64,000 nt of DNA. It comes from Mesorhizobium_B sp035998495 (GTDB taxonomy: Bacteria; Pseudomonadota; Alphaproteobacteria; Rhizobiales; Rhizobiaceae). The position numbers and the translations under genes were made by a program. The notes below the pieces were generated by a model. It made no database searches. It worked only from the letters and a program-made list of their open reading frames with translations, and was not told the origin of the DNA. The stretch covers positions 283,596 through 347,595 of the forward strand of contig DASYHP010000080.1 in assembly GCA_035998495.1 (NCBI GenBank). The letters are read 5' to 3'. Positions 1 through 8,205 of this stretch are shown in pieces (position 1 is the stretch's first letter; the number at the start of each line of letters is the position of its first letter).

Positions 1-1147
1 AGCCCTGAACGAGGAGCGATACGAGCACAACGATGAAGGCGATGTTGAAGATCAGCCTTCCATCCTCCAGCCCGCCCAGGATAGGCGTCAGGCCGAGCAG
101 GATCGACACCGCTCCGCGCAAACCCACCCACGCGACGAAACCGGCCTCGTTGGCGGGGAAGCGGAAGGGAAGGAGGCACAGCCACACGGCCACCGGCCGC
201 GCCACCAAGATGAGAAAGAGCCCGAGCGGCACGGCGAACGGGAGGAGGGCCACGAACTCGGACGGGGTCGCGTAAAGGCCGAGCACCAGGAACATGATGA
301 TCTGGGCGAGCCAGGACAGGCCCTCCTGGAAGCCGCGGATGGAGGCTTCCGATCGGATCCGCGCGTTGCCGGCCACGAGACCCGCCAGATAGACCGCCAG
401 GAAGCCGGACCCGCCCACCGCCCCTGCGCCGGCAAAGACCAGAAGCGACAAGGCCAGCACGAAAATGGGCGTCAGGCCGCGATCGAGGTCGAGCCGCTCC
501 ATGAGCCGCACGATCAGGAATCCGCCAGCCACGCCGACGGCGGCCCCGAGCCCCATCTTGAGGACGAAATCCCCGAGCGCGGCCCAGAGCGGAAGCGCCT
601 CCTCGCGGCCCTGGCTCGCGATCAGCTCGACCAGCGTGACGGTGAGAAAGATCGCGATCGGGTCGTTGGTGCCCGATTCGATCTCCAGCGTGGCGCGCAC
701 GCGCTCGCGCAGATTGATGTTGCCCGCGCGCAGGAGGAAGAACACGGCGGCCGCATCCGTGGAAGCCACGACCGCGCCCAAGAGGAGGGCTTCGAGCCAG
801 CTCAGGCCGATCAGGAAATGGGCGGCCGCGCCGAACAGAACCCCGGTCAGGCCGACCCCGAGCGTCGCCAGCGCCAAGGCGGGCCCCGCCGCCTGCCGAA
901 GCACCGCCAGTGGCGTGCCGAAGCCCGAATCGAAGAGGATCACCGCAAGCGCGATCGAGCCTAGGAAATAGGCGAGACCCGCATTGTCGAAGTCGATCCC
1001 GAGGCCGTTCTCGCCGGCGGCGAGCCCGATGCCGAGGAAGAGAAGGAGCAGCGGCGCGCCGAAGCGGAAGGCGATCAGGCTGGAAAAGGCGGCGGCCAGC
1101 ACGAGTCCGGTGCCTACCAGCGTCGCAAGATAGACCGCCTGCTCCAC
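1..1147 (-). CDS. Cation (K+ or Na+)/proton antiporter, CPA family, 3' end missing
   Basis: Membrane antiporter that exchanges a monovalent cation for protons across the inner membrane. The visible 382 residues are almost all hydrophobic helices separated by short loops. They include the stretch ASTDAAAVFFLLR followed by ESGTNDPIAIFLTV, which is the ion-binding core of NhaP/CvrA-type CPA1 exchangers. The start is GTG at 1147, preceded by AGGGAG about four bases upstream. The gene runs off the left edge, so any C-terminal TrkA-C or CorC-type regulatory domain that would separate an NhaP2-like K+/H+ exchanger from a plain NhaP cannot be seen. The family call is firm; the ion preference is not. 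Confidence 0.85.
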   Translation of the reverse strand, partial: MEQAVYLATLVGTGLVLAAAFSSLIAFRFGAPLLLLFLGIGLAAGENGLGIDFDNAGLAYFLGSIALAVILFDSGFGTPLAVLRQAAGPALALATLGVGLTGVLFGAAAHFLIGLSWLEALLLGAVVASTDAAAVFFLLRAGNINLRERVRATLEIESGTNDPIAIFLTVTLVELIASQGREEALPLWAALGDFVLKMGLGAAVGVAGGFLIVRLMERLDLDRGLTPIFVLALSLLVFAGAGAVGGSGFLAVYLAGLVAGNARIRSEASIRGFQEGLSWLAQIIMFLVLGLYATPSEFVALLPFAVPLGLFLILVARPVAVWLCLLPFRFPANEAGFVAWVGLRGAVSILLGLTPILGGLEDGRLIFNIAFIVVLVSLLVQG

Positions 1148-1238
1148 GCAACTCCCTCTGCTTCCGTGCTTGCCGCCTTCCTTTGGGGGTCAAACCGTCC
1201 GGGATTGTGGCCGGACGCGCTTGCCGCGCCCGGTCGCG

Positions 1239-1298
1239 CCCGGCATTTTGCCGGGGCGCATGATCCTCGCCGCGGAGCGCGTCTTTGCAGCGAGGATC
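1239..1298 (-). terminator. Two hairpins downstream of gap
   Basis: Two strong inverted repeats follow the gap stop codon: GATCCTCGC/GCGAGGATC (1262-1298) and CCCGGCA/TGCCGGG (1239-1255). No long U run follows either, so these may be 3'-end stabilising or Rho-assisted structures rather than classical intrinsic terminators. Confidence 0.45.
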
Positions 1299-1302
1299 TT
1301 GC

Positions 1303-2313
1303 TTAGTTGATGGTGCGCGCGAAGGCGACCGCCGTGTCGGCCATGCGGTTGGAAAAACCCCATTCGTTGTCGTACCAGGACAGGATCGACACGAAACTGC
1401 CGTCCATCACCTTGGTCTGGTCCATGTGGAAGACCGAGGAATGCGGGTCGTGGTTGAAATCCACCGACACGTTGGGGTGATTCGTGTAGCCGAGCACGCC
1501 CTTGAGCGGCCCGTCGGCCGCCGCCTTGATCGCCTCGTTGATCTCCTCCTTGGTGGTGGCGCGCTTGGCGATGAACTTCAGGTCCACCACCGACACGTTG
1601 GGCGTGGGCACGCGAATCGAGATGCCGTCGAGCTTGCCCTTGAGCTCGGGCAGAACGAGCCCGACCGCCTTGGCCGCGCCCGTCGAGGTCGGGATCATGG
1701 AGATCGCCGCGGCGCGGGCGCGGTAAAGATCCTTGTGCATCTGGTCGAGCGAGGGCTGGTCGTTGGTGTAGGAGTGAATGGTGGTCATCATCCCCTTCTC
1801 GATGCCGATCGCCTGGTGCAGCACCTGCGCCACAGGCACCAGGCAGTTGGTGGTGCAGGAGGCGTTGGAGATCACCTGATGCTCGGCGGTGAGCTTGTCG
1901 TGGTTCACGCCATAGACCACGGTGAGGTCGGCCCCTTCCGAGGGGGCGGAGACGATCACCCGCTTGGCCCCGGCCGTGAGATGGGCGGCGGCCTTTTCGC
2001 GGGCGGTGAAGATGCCCGTGCATTCCAGCGCGATGTCCACGCCCATGTCCTTCCAGGGAAGCTGGGACGGATCCTTGACGGCGAGCACCTTGAAGCCCTC
2101 CTCGCCGATGCGGATGGCGTCGCCGTCCACCGTCACCTCGTGGGGAAAACGGCCATGCACGCTGTCGTAGCGCAAGAGGTGGGCGTTGGTTTCCACGGGG
2201 CCGAGATCGTTGACGGCCACCACGTCGATGTCCTTGCGGCCGGATTCGTAGATGGCGCGGACGATGTTGCGGCCGATGCGGCCGAACCCGTTGATGGCGA
2301 CGCGGACGGTCAT
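1303..2313 (-). CDS. gap: Glyceraldehyde-3-phosphate dehydrogenase, type I
   Basis: Cytosolic glycolytic and gluconeogenic enzyme that converts glyceraldehyde 3-phosphate, NAD+ and phosphate to 1,3-bisphosphoglycerate. The 336-residue length is normal. The N-terminus has the Rossmann motif INGFGRIGR (residues 7-15), and the catalytic cysteine lies in SNASCTTNC (Cys153). The ATG at 2313 follows an AGGAGATAAGCC ribosome-binding region. In related genomes gap sits close to tkt; here about 9 kb of mostly accessory DNA, including the liv operon, lies between them. Confidence 0.98.
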   Translation of the reverse strand: MTVRVAINGFGRIGRNIVRAIYESGRKDIDVVAVNDLGPVETNAHLLRYDSVHGRFPHEVTVDGDAIRIGEEGFKVLAVKDPSQLPWKDMGVDIALECTGIFTAREKAAAHLTAGAKRVIVSAPSEGADLTVVYGVNHDKLTAEHQVISNASCTTNCLVPVAQVLHQAIGIEKGMMTTIHSYTNDQPSLDQMHKDLYRARAAAISMIPTSTGAAKAVGLVLPELKGKLDGISIRVPTPNVSVVDLKFIAKRATTKEEINEAIKAAADGPLKGVLGYTNHPNVSVDFNHDPHSSVFHMDQTKVMDGSFVSILSWYDNEWGFSNRMADTAVAFARTIN

Positions 2314-2680
2314 GGCTTATCTCCTTGGGGCGCGCGTGGAAACGGCCGAAGCGGCCGCGTCGGCTGCTTCATAACGGCAGCAGGCTGGCGAATCTAGACA
2401 AAGGTGGCAGAAATTAAATCGATTAGCGTGATCAAGCAGGACAGGATGTCACTGGAGCAGTAAGAAGGATCACAACCGCGCCTGGAGTGTCTCAGCCCAG
2501 AAATCCAGGGGTGATGAGTCGCTCTGTTGAAATTCGTTCGCCGCTAGACCGCCTAAGTGGCGGTCGTTGTGGCTGGAACCAAACACTCGGACGGTGGGAT
2601 TGAACGGTGGCTCTTGGCCGCTAGCGGACTGACGGCTTTCTGGACTTCGCATTCAGAAAGCAGACGTGCAACCGCCTACT
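2314..2680. other. Gap without a gene; two small hairpins
   Basis: I see no convincing coding sequence here. The stretch upstream of gap probably contains its promoter, but no box stands out. Two perfect inverted repeats are visible: GACCGCC-TAAGT-GGCGGTC at 2547-2565 and GCTTTCTG-11 nt-CAGAAAGC at 2635-2661. The second lies directly beside the left end of the IS-derived element. Between that element and the next gene (2929-3206) a minus-strand frame continues for about 55 residues in an unrecognised reading; I do not call it a gene. Confidence 0.5.
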
Positions 2681-2928
2681 AGGCCCTGTCAGCGTCTGAG
2701 CCAGTCCATGCTGACTGCGAGGCAGAGCACGCCCATGAAGCTCGCAGCGGTTTACTCGTATCGAGTTGCGATGGCTCGCCATTCTTTCAGCCTTCCCCAA
2801 AGCCGCTCGACGCGGTTGCGGTGGACATGGACCAAATCGGGGCAGGCCACGGTCGGCTCGTTGCGCTTGGAGGGGATCACAGGCCAAACCATGGCATAGA
2901 GAGTCGGCGCCAGGTGCTAACAGGGCCT
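2681..2928 (-). mobile_element. Internally deleted IS5-like element (MITE-like remnant)
   Basis: The ends form terminal inverted repeats: AGGCCCTGTCAGCGTCTG (2681-2698) and, on the other strand, AGGCCCTGTTAGCACCTG (2928-2911), matching at 15 of 18 positions. Between them the minus strand reads only the C-terminal part of an IS5-family transposase, including VIPSKRNEP, HRNRVERLWGRLKEW and RAIATRYE, then an in-frame TAA where a lysine is expected, then TAASFMGVLCLAVSMDWLRR and a stop. The N-terminal catalytic part is gone. At 248 bp it cannot transpose by itself but could be mobilised by a full copy. No clear target duplication is visible. Confidence 0.8.
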
Positions 2929-3206
2929 CGGCGGGAGTAGAAGATTCCGCACGATCCCCCTGATGCCGACACACAAGGCTGCGCCTGACAAAGCTGTCGG
3001 CGCAGCCGAGACGCTTGCTCACATGGTTGCCCAGGTCAGCTTACGGTCGCGATGGAAAGAAGCGCTCGCATCTCGGCCCGTATAGCGCTGGTCTACCCGG
3101 TTGCGGTCAAACTCACACTGGACCGGATGTCGCTCGAACTGCTCCCAGCACTCAGCTCGACAGAGCTCCAGCTCGACGCGAGCGAAGCCAACGAGCTGCT
3201 GTGTCC

Positions 3207-4814
3207 TCAGGCGCGCATCAATGCGTCGGCCCGTATAAGGTGGGCGGCCTTCTCGGCGATCATCAAGGTCGGCGAATTGGTGTTGCCTGAGGTGATGGTC
3301 GGCATCACTGAGGCGTCGGCGATGCGCAACCTGGCTATGCCGCGCACCTTCAGCTTCGGATCGACGACCGCATCCAGATCGGCGCCCATTCGACAAGTGC
3401 CGACGGGATGAAAGATCGTGGTGCCGATCAGGCCGGCCGCGTCCACCAGTTGGTCGTCGGTCTGATAGTGCGGACCCGGCTTGAACTCCTCGGGGCTGTA
3501 ACGTTGCAGAGGCTCCTGCGCGACGATGCGGCGCGTCAGCCGGATCGCGTCGGCGGCGACGCGCTTGTCGCTTTCGGCCGAAAGGTAGTTGGGCTTGATC
3601 GCCGGCTGGGTGCGGAAATCGAGCGACGTGGCATGGACCGAGCCGCGGCTGTCGGGCCGCAGGTTGCAGACGCTCGCGGTGAAGGCGGGAAAGGAGTGCA
3701 CCGGCTCGCCGAACTTCTCCAGTGTCAGCGGCTGCACGTGATATTGGAGGTTTGGCGTCTCGTAGGACGGATCGGATCGCGTGAAGACGCCGAGCTGGCT
3801 CGGTGCCATGGACATGGGGCCGGAGCGCTTGATGAGGTATTCGAGCCCGATCGCCAGTTTGCCGGAAAGCCGGCTCGCCTGCTCGTTGAGAGTGCGCACG
3901 CCCTTGACCGTGTAGGCGCAACGGAGCTGCAGGTGGTCCTGAAGGTTCTCGCCGACGGCCCTCCGTTCGAGAAGGACGGGAATGCCGGCCCTCTGCAACA
4001 CCTCACCCCGGCCCACGCCGGAAAGCTCGAGAAGATGCGGGGAGCCGATGGCGCCGGCCGCGAGCACGATCTCGCGCCGGCACCGGACCGTGCGGATGAC
4101 GCCGCCCTGCTCGAACTCGACGGCTTGCGCGGCGGCGTCCTCGATGACGAGCCGGCGCGCATGGGCATGGGTCTCGATCCTGAGATTCCGGCGATGGCGC
4201 ACCGGCTTCAAGAAGGCCTTGGCCGTATTCCAGCGGATGCCGTCGCGCTGGTTCACCTTGAAGTAGGAGGAGCCTTCGTTGCTGCCGCGGTTGAAGTCAT
4301 CGACGCGCGGGATGCCGATGGCTTCGGCGGCGGCCGCGAACGCGTCGAGGATCTCCCAGCGGACGCGCGATTCCTCGACCCGCCATTCGCCTTCCGCGCC
4401 GTGCATGTCGTCGGCGCCGCGATAATAGTTCTGCGACTTGCGGAAGAAGGGCAGCACGTCATCCCAGCCCCAGCCCGTGCAGCCCATCTGGCGCCAGCCG
4501 TCATAGTCTCGCGCTTGGCCGCGCATGTAGATCATGCCGTTGATGGACGAGCAGCCCCCGAGCACTTTTCCGCGGGGATAGATGAGCGAGCGGCCGCGCA
4601 GGCCTTCTTCGGGCTCGGTCGTGAAGCACCAGTCGGTGCGGGGATTGGAGATGCAGTAGAGATAGCCGACCGGGATGTGGATCCAGTGGTAGTTGTCCTT
4701 GCCCCCCGCTTCGAGCAGCAGGACGGAAACATCGGGATCGGCGGAAAGGCGGTTGGCGAGCACGCAGCCCGCCGTGCCCGCGCCGACGATGACGTAGTCG
4801 TAAAATTCTGACAT
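3207..4814 (-). CDS. GMC family oxidoreductase (choline dehydrogenase/alcohol dehydrogenase-like)
   Basis: Flavoenzyme of 535 residues that oxidises an alcohol to an aldehyde. The N-terminus has the FAD-binding motif VIVGAGTAGC (residues 8-17). The GMC signatures PRGKVLGGCSSIN and GAIGSPHLLELSG follow, and near the C-terminus are HPVGTCRMG (His about 467) and GNTNSPT (Asn about 512), the catalytic His/Asn pair. The ATG at 4814 lies 2 bp after the livM stop codon, so it is the last gene of the liv operon. This suggests it oxidises whatever the transporter brings in. It could be a BetA, an alkanol or a polyol dehydrogenase; the sequence does not decide. Confidence 0.93.
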   Translation of the reverse strand: MSEFYDYVIVGAGTAGCVLANRLSADPDVSVLLLEAGGKDNYHWIHIPVGYLYCISNPRTDWCFTTEPEEGLRGRSLIYPRGKVLGGCSSINGMIYMRGQARDYDGWRQMGCTGWGWDDVLPFFRKSQNYYRGADDMHGAEGEWRVEESRVRWEILDAFAAAAEAIGIPRVDDFNRGSNEGSSYFKVNQRDGIRWNTAKAFLKPVRHRRNLRIETHAHARRLVIEDAAAQAVEFEQGGVIRTVRCRREIVLAAGAIGSPHLLELSGVGRGEVLQRAGIPVLLERRAVGENLQDHLQLRCAYTVKGVRTLNEQASRLSGKLAIGLEYLIKRSGPMSMAPSQLGVFTRSDPSYETPNLQYHVQPLTLEKFGEPVHSFPAFTASVCNLRPDSRGSVHATSLDFRTQPAIKPNYLSAESDKRVAADAIRLTRRIVAQEPLQRYSPEEFKPGPHYQTDDQLVDAAGLIGTTIFHPVGTCRMGADLDAVVDPKLKVRGIARLRIADASVMPTITSGNTNSPTLMIAEKAAHLIRADALMRA

Positions 4815-4816
4815 GG

Positions 4817-5800
4817 TCAGCCTATGGGGCTGCGGGCGCGTCCCAGGCGGGCTTGGATCTCGCCGAAGATCCCGCGGCGGAATAAAAGCACGCAGGCCAT
4901 GAAGATCAGGCCCGTGACGACGGTGACGGGAAACTCCGACGTCGCGAGGTAGTTCTGCAGGGCCACGACCAGGCCCGCGCCGACAATCGGGCCGACCATG
5001 GTCCCGATGCCGCCCAGGAGCGTCATCAGGATCACCTCGCCGGACATCTGCCAGGTGACGTCCGTCAGGGTGGCGAACTGGAAGACGAGCGCCTTCATCG
5101 CGCCGGCGAGGCCCGCGAGCGCGGCCGACATCACGAAGGCGGCAAGCTTGTAGCGGTTCACGCTGTAGCCCAGCGACACCGCCCGGTTCTCGTTTTCCCG
5201 GATCGATTTGAGGATCATGCCGAACGGCGAGTTGACGATGCGCCAGATCGCGAAAACGCCGAGCAGGAACATCGCCAGCACAAAGTAATAGATGTTCAAC
5301 GGAATGTTCAGATCGATGATGCCGAACAGAAAGCCGCGCGGGACGCCCTGAATCCCATCCTCGCCCTTGGTGAAGGGCGCCTGCACGCAGAAGAAGTAGA
5401 ACATCTGCGACAACGCCAGGGTGATCATGGCGAAATAGATGCCTTGCCGGCGGATCGCGAAAAACCCGATCACGGCCCCGAGCAGTGCCGCGCCGGCGAC
5501 GCCGAGGAGCACGCCGGCCTCGGGCGTCCAGCCCCATTCCTTCACGGCATGCGCGGTGAAATAGGCCGCGCCGCCGAAAAAGGCGGCATGGCCGAAAGAA
5601 AGCAGACCGGTGAAGCCGAGCAAAAGGTTGAACGCGCAGGCGAACAGCGCGAAGCACAGCATCTTCATGAGGAAGATCGGATAGAGAAGAAGCGGCGCGG
5701 CCAGCAGGGTCGCGACGCCCAGAACGATCAGGGCGCGTTCCAGCCGCGCGCTGGAAATGGCGGGCGTGTCCCTCACTGCTTCGGCCAACATGTCACGCAT
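4817..5800 (-). CDS. livM: Branched-chain amino acid-type ABC transporter permease LivM
   Basis: Inner-membrane permease of 327 residues with about nine hydrophobic helices and the family motif GFTGLLSFGHAAFFG in its first third, with conserved glycines near GTMVGPIVGAG in the C-terminal third. It pairs with LivH to form the membrane channel of a LIV-type (HAAT) importer. Its start overlaps the livH stop by 8 bp, indicating translational coupling. HAAT transporters import branched-chain amino acids but also amides, urea and aromatic acids, so the real substrate is open. A GMC dehydrogenase at the end of the operon argues against plain leucine uptake. Confidence 0.93.
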   Translation of the reverse strand: MRDMLAEAVRDTPAISSARLERALIVLGVATLLAAPLLLYPIFLMKMLCFALFACAFNLLLGFTGLLSFGHAAFFGGAAYFTAHAVKEWGWTPEAGVLLGVAGAALLGAVIGFFAIRRQGIYFAMITLALSQMFYFFCVQAPFTKGEDGIQGVPRGFLFGIIDLNIPLNIYYFVLAMFLLGVFAIWRIVNSPFGMILKSIRENENRAVSLGYSVNRYKLAAFVMSAALAGLAGAMKALVFQFATLTDVTWQMSGEVILMTLLGGIGTMVGPIVGAGLVVALQNYLATSEFPVTVVTGLIFMACVLLFRRGIFGEIQARLGRARSPIG

Positions 5801-6680
5801 CCTTTCCGAACAGGCCGGCGGGCCGGACGAGGAGAACGATGGCCATGATGACGAAGATCACGATGTTGGAGGCTTCCGGATAGAAGACCTTCGTCAACCC
5901 CTCCGCGAGGCCGAGCATGTAGCCGGTGACGATCGCGCCCAGAACCGAGCCCATGCCGCCGACGACGACGACGGCGAACACCACGATGATGAGGTTGGAG
6001 CCCATCAGCGGGCTCACCTGATAGACGGGTGCCGCCATGATGCCGGCGAGGCCGGCCAAAGCCGAGCCGATCCCATAGGTCAGGGTGAGGAGCAGGGGCA
6101 CGTTGATCCCGAACGCCTGAACGAGCGTGGGGTTTTCCGTCGCCGCGCGGAGATTGGCGCCGAGCCTGGTCTTCTCGATCAAGAGCCACGTGCCGAGGCA
6201 GATCACGAGCGACGCGACCACGACCCAACCGCGATAGTTGGGCAGGAACATGAAGCCCAGATTGGTGCCGCCCGACAGCAGCGCGGGCGGCGTATAGGCC
6301 TGCCCTGAAACGCCGTAATAGTAGCGGAACGTGCCTTCGATCACGAGCGCGAGCCCGAAGGTGAAGAGCAGGCCATAGAGCGGGTCCACGTCGTAAAGCC
6401 GGGAAAGCGCCACCCGCTCGATGACCATGCCGGAAACGCCGACGATCAGCGGCGCCAAAATCAGCGCCGGCCAATAGCCGATGCCGAGAGTGCTCAGAAG
6501 CAGGTACCCGGCAAAGGCGCCCAGCATGTATTGCGCGCCGTGCGCGAAGTTGATGATGCGTAGGAGACCGAAGATGATGGCGAGCCCCAGGCTGAGCATC
6601 GCGTAAAAGGAGCCGTTGATCAGGCCGACCAACAACTGGCCGGCAAAGGCCTGGATCGGGACACCGAAGATCATCGTCAC
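5793..6680 (-). CDS. livH: Branched-chain amino acid-type ABC transporter permease LivH
   Basis: Inner-membrane permease of 295 residues. It has the LivH hallmarks LLVGLINGSFYAMLSLGLA at the N-terminus, RIINFAHGAQYMLGAF, and VVVVGGMGSVLGAIVTGYMLG near the C-terminus. It forms a heterodimeric channel with LivM. It lies 6 bp downstream of livF and overlaps livM. The operon order (binding protein, livG, livF, livH, livM, oxidoreductase) is unusual because the ATPases precede the permeases. Confidence 0.93.
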   Translation of the reverse strand: MTMIFGVPIQAFAGQLLVGLINGSFYAMLSLGLAIIFGLLRIINFAHGAQYMLGAFAGYLLLSTLGIGYWPALILAPLIVGVSGMVIERVALSRLYDVDPLYGLLFTFGLALVIEGTFRYYYGVSGQAYTPPALLSGGTNLGFMFLPNYRGWVVVASLVICLGTWLLIEKTRLGANLRAATENPTLVQAFGINVPLLLTLTYGIGSALAGLAGIMAAPVYQVSPLMGSNLIIVVFAVVVVGGMGSVLGAIVTGYMLGLAEGLTKVFYPEASNIVIFVIMAIVLLVRPAGLFGKDA

Positions 6681-6686
6681 GGCGGA

Positions 6687-7409
6687 TCAGACTCCCAGCA
6701 CGTCGTGAAGCGCGGCGATCTGCGCGTCGAGTTCGGAAACGGGGAAGCCGGCCGTCACCCTTCCATGCTCCATGAGGTAGAAGCGGTCGGCGACGCGGCT
6801 GGCGAAGCGGAAGTTCTGCTCGACGAGCAGGATCGTCATGCCGCGCGCTTTCAGCGCCTGCAGCACTTCGCCGATGCGTTGCACGATCACGGGCGCCAGC
6901 CCCTCGGTCGGCTCGTCGAGCAGCAGGAGCTTGACGCCGGTGCGCAGCATGCGCGCGATGGCGAGCATCTGCTGCTCGCCGCCCGAAAGCTTGGTGCCCT
7001 GGCTGTTGCGGCGCTCCTTGAGGTTTGGGAAGAGATCGAAAATCTCCTCGACCGACATCCCGCCGGGCGACACGACCGGCGGCAGAAGCAGGTTCTCATC
7101 GACCGTCAGCGTGGCGAAGATGCCGCGCTCTTCCGGGACGAAGCCGATGCCTGCATGTGCGACCCGGTGCAGCGGCAGCCGCATCAGGTCGCGCCGATCG
7201 AAGGTGATCGTGCCCCTGCGCTTGCGAATGATCCCCATGATCGCGCGAAGCGTCGTCGTCTTGCCGACGCCGTTGCGCCCGAGCAGCGTGACCGTCTCGC
7301 CCTGGCTCACCTCGAGGTCCACCCCGTGCAGCGCATGGCTCTCGCCATACCAGGCATGGAGACCGGCCACGGAAAGGAGCGGCGCGCCGCCCGTCACAGG
7401 CCTAGTCAT
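6687..7409 (-). CDS. livF: LIV-type ABC transporter ATP-binding protein LivF
   Basis: Cytoplasmic ATPase of 240 residues. It has Walker A GRNGVGKTT, the ABC signature LSGGEQQML, Walker B LLLLDEPTEGLAP and the switch LVEQN, all in the spacing usual for LivF. It powers import with LivG. Its first codons overlap the end of livG by 8 bp. The stop is followed after 6 bp by livH. Confidence 0.94.
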   Translation of the reverse strand: MTRPVTGGAPLLSVAGLHAWYGESHALHGVDLEVSQGETVTLLGRNGVGKTTTLRAIMGIIRKRRGTITFDRRDLMRLPLHRVAHAGIGFVPEERGIFATLTVDENLLLPPVVSPGGMSVEEIFDLFPNLKERRNSQGTKLSGGEQQMLAIARMLRTGVKLLLLDEPTEGLAPVIVQRIGEVLQALKARGMTILLVEQNFRFASRVADRFYLMEHGRVTAGFPVSELDAQIAALHDVLGV

Positions 7410-8205
7410 GGGCCGTCCCCATGTAGGCGGTCTTAACTTGGCTGTCCTGGCTGACGGTCGCGTAGTCGCCGGCCGCGATCACCTCGCCGCGCTGGAGAAC
7501 GGTGATCCAATCGCAGAGATCGGCCACGACCTTCAGATTGTGCTCCACCATGAGGACCGCCCGATCCCGGGCAATGCGGCGGATGAGGGTCGAAACATTG
7601 GCCACATCCTCGTGGCCCATGCCGGCCATGGGCTCGTCGAGCAGGAGCACCTTGGGGTCGAGCGCGAGCGTGGTCGCGATCTCCAGAACCCGCTTGCGGC
7701 CGTAGGAAAGGTCAGCTGCGAGCTTGTGCGGCTCCTCGCGCAGCCCGACCTGGTCGAGCAGTTCCTCCGCGCGGCCGTTCAGCCGGTCGAGCGCGCCTTG
7801 CGGAAGCCAGAACTGGTAGCCGAGCCCGCTCGGGCGCTGCAGGGCGACGCGCACATTGTCGAGCACGGTCAAGTGGGGGAACACCGCCGAAATCTGGAAC
7901 GAGCGCACCAATCCCATCCGCGCGACCTTGGCTGGGGCCAAGCGGGTGATATCCTCGCCCAGGAGCGTGATCGTCCCGCTGGTTGGCGGCAGAAACTTGG
8001 TCAGGAGATTGAAGACCGTCGTCTTGCCGGCGCCGTTGGGCCCGATCAAGGCGTGGATCCTCGCATGGTGCAGGTCGAGATCGACATTGTTGACGGCCAC
8101 GAACCCGCCAAACTCGCGGCGAAGGCCGCGGGCGGAAAGAACCACCCGCAGCTCGGCCTCGCGCAGTGGGCCGCCCGGACGGGCAGCCCCCTCGGCCAGG
8201 GTCAT
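7402..8205 (-). CDS. livG: LIV-type ABC transporter ATP-binding protein LivG
   Basis: Cytoplasmic ATPase of 267 residues. It has Walker A GPNGAGKTT, a degenerate signature loop LSYGRKRVLEIA, Walker B VLLLDEPMAGMG and the H-loop MVEHNLKVV. LivG proteins commonly have the LSYG form instead of LSGG. I chose the ATG at 8205 because it overlaps the binding-protein stop codon as ATGA and gives a normal N-terminus; a longer frame upstream would run into that gene. Confidence 0.93.
   Translation of the reverse strand: MTLAEGAARPGGPLREAELRVVLSARGLRREFGGFVAVNNVDLDLHHARIHALIGPNGAGKTTVFNLLTKFLPPTSGTITLLGEDITRLAPAKVARMGLVRSFQISAVFPHLTVLDNVRVALQRPSGLGYQFWLPQGALDRLNGRAEELLDQVGLREEPHKLAADLSYGRKRVLEIATTLALDPKVLLLDEPMAGMGHEDVANVSTLIRRIARDRAVLMVEHNLKVVADLCDWITVLQRGEVIAAGDYATVSQDSQVKTAYMGTAHD

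Noticed and set aside
3019..3206. Continuation of the minus-strand frame beyond the GMC gene
   Set aside because: It lies in another frame than the oxidoreductase; the sequence (ELCRAECWEQFERHP...) is not recognised and has no start.
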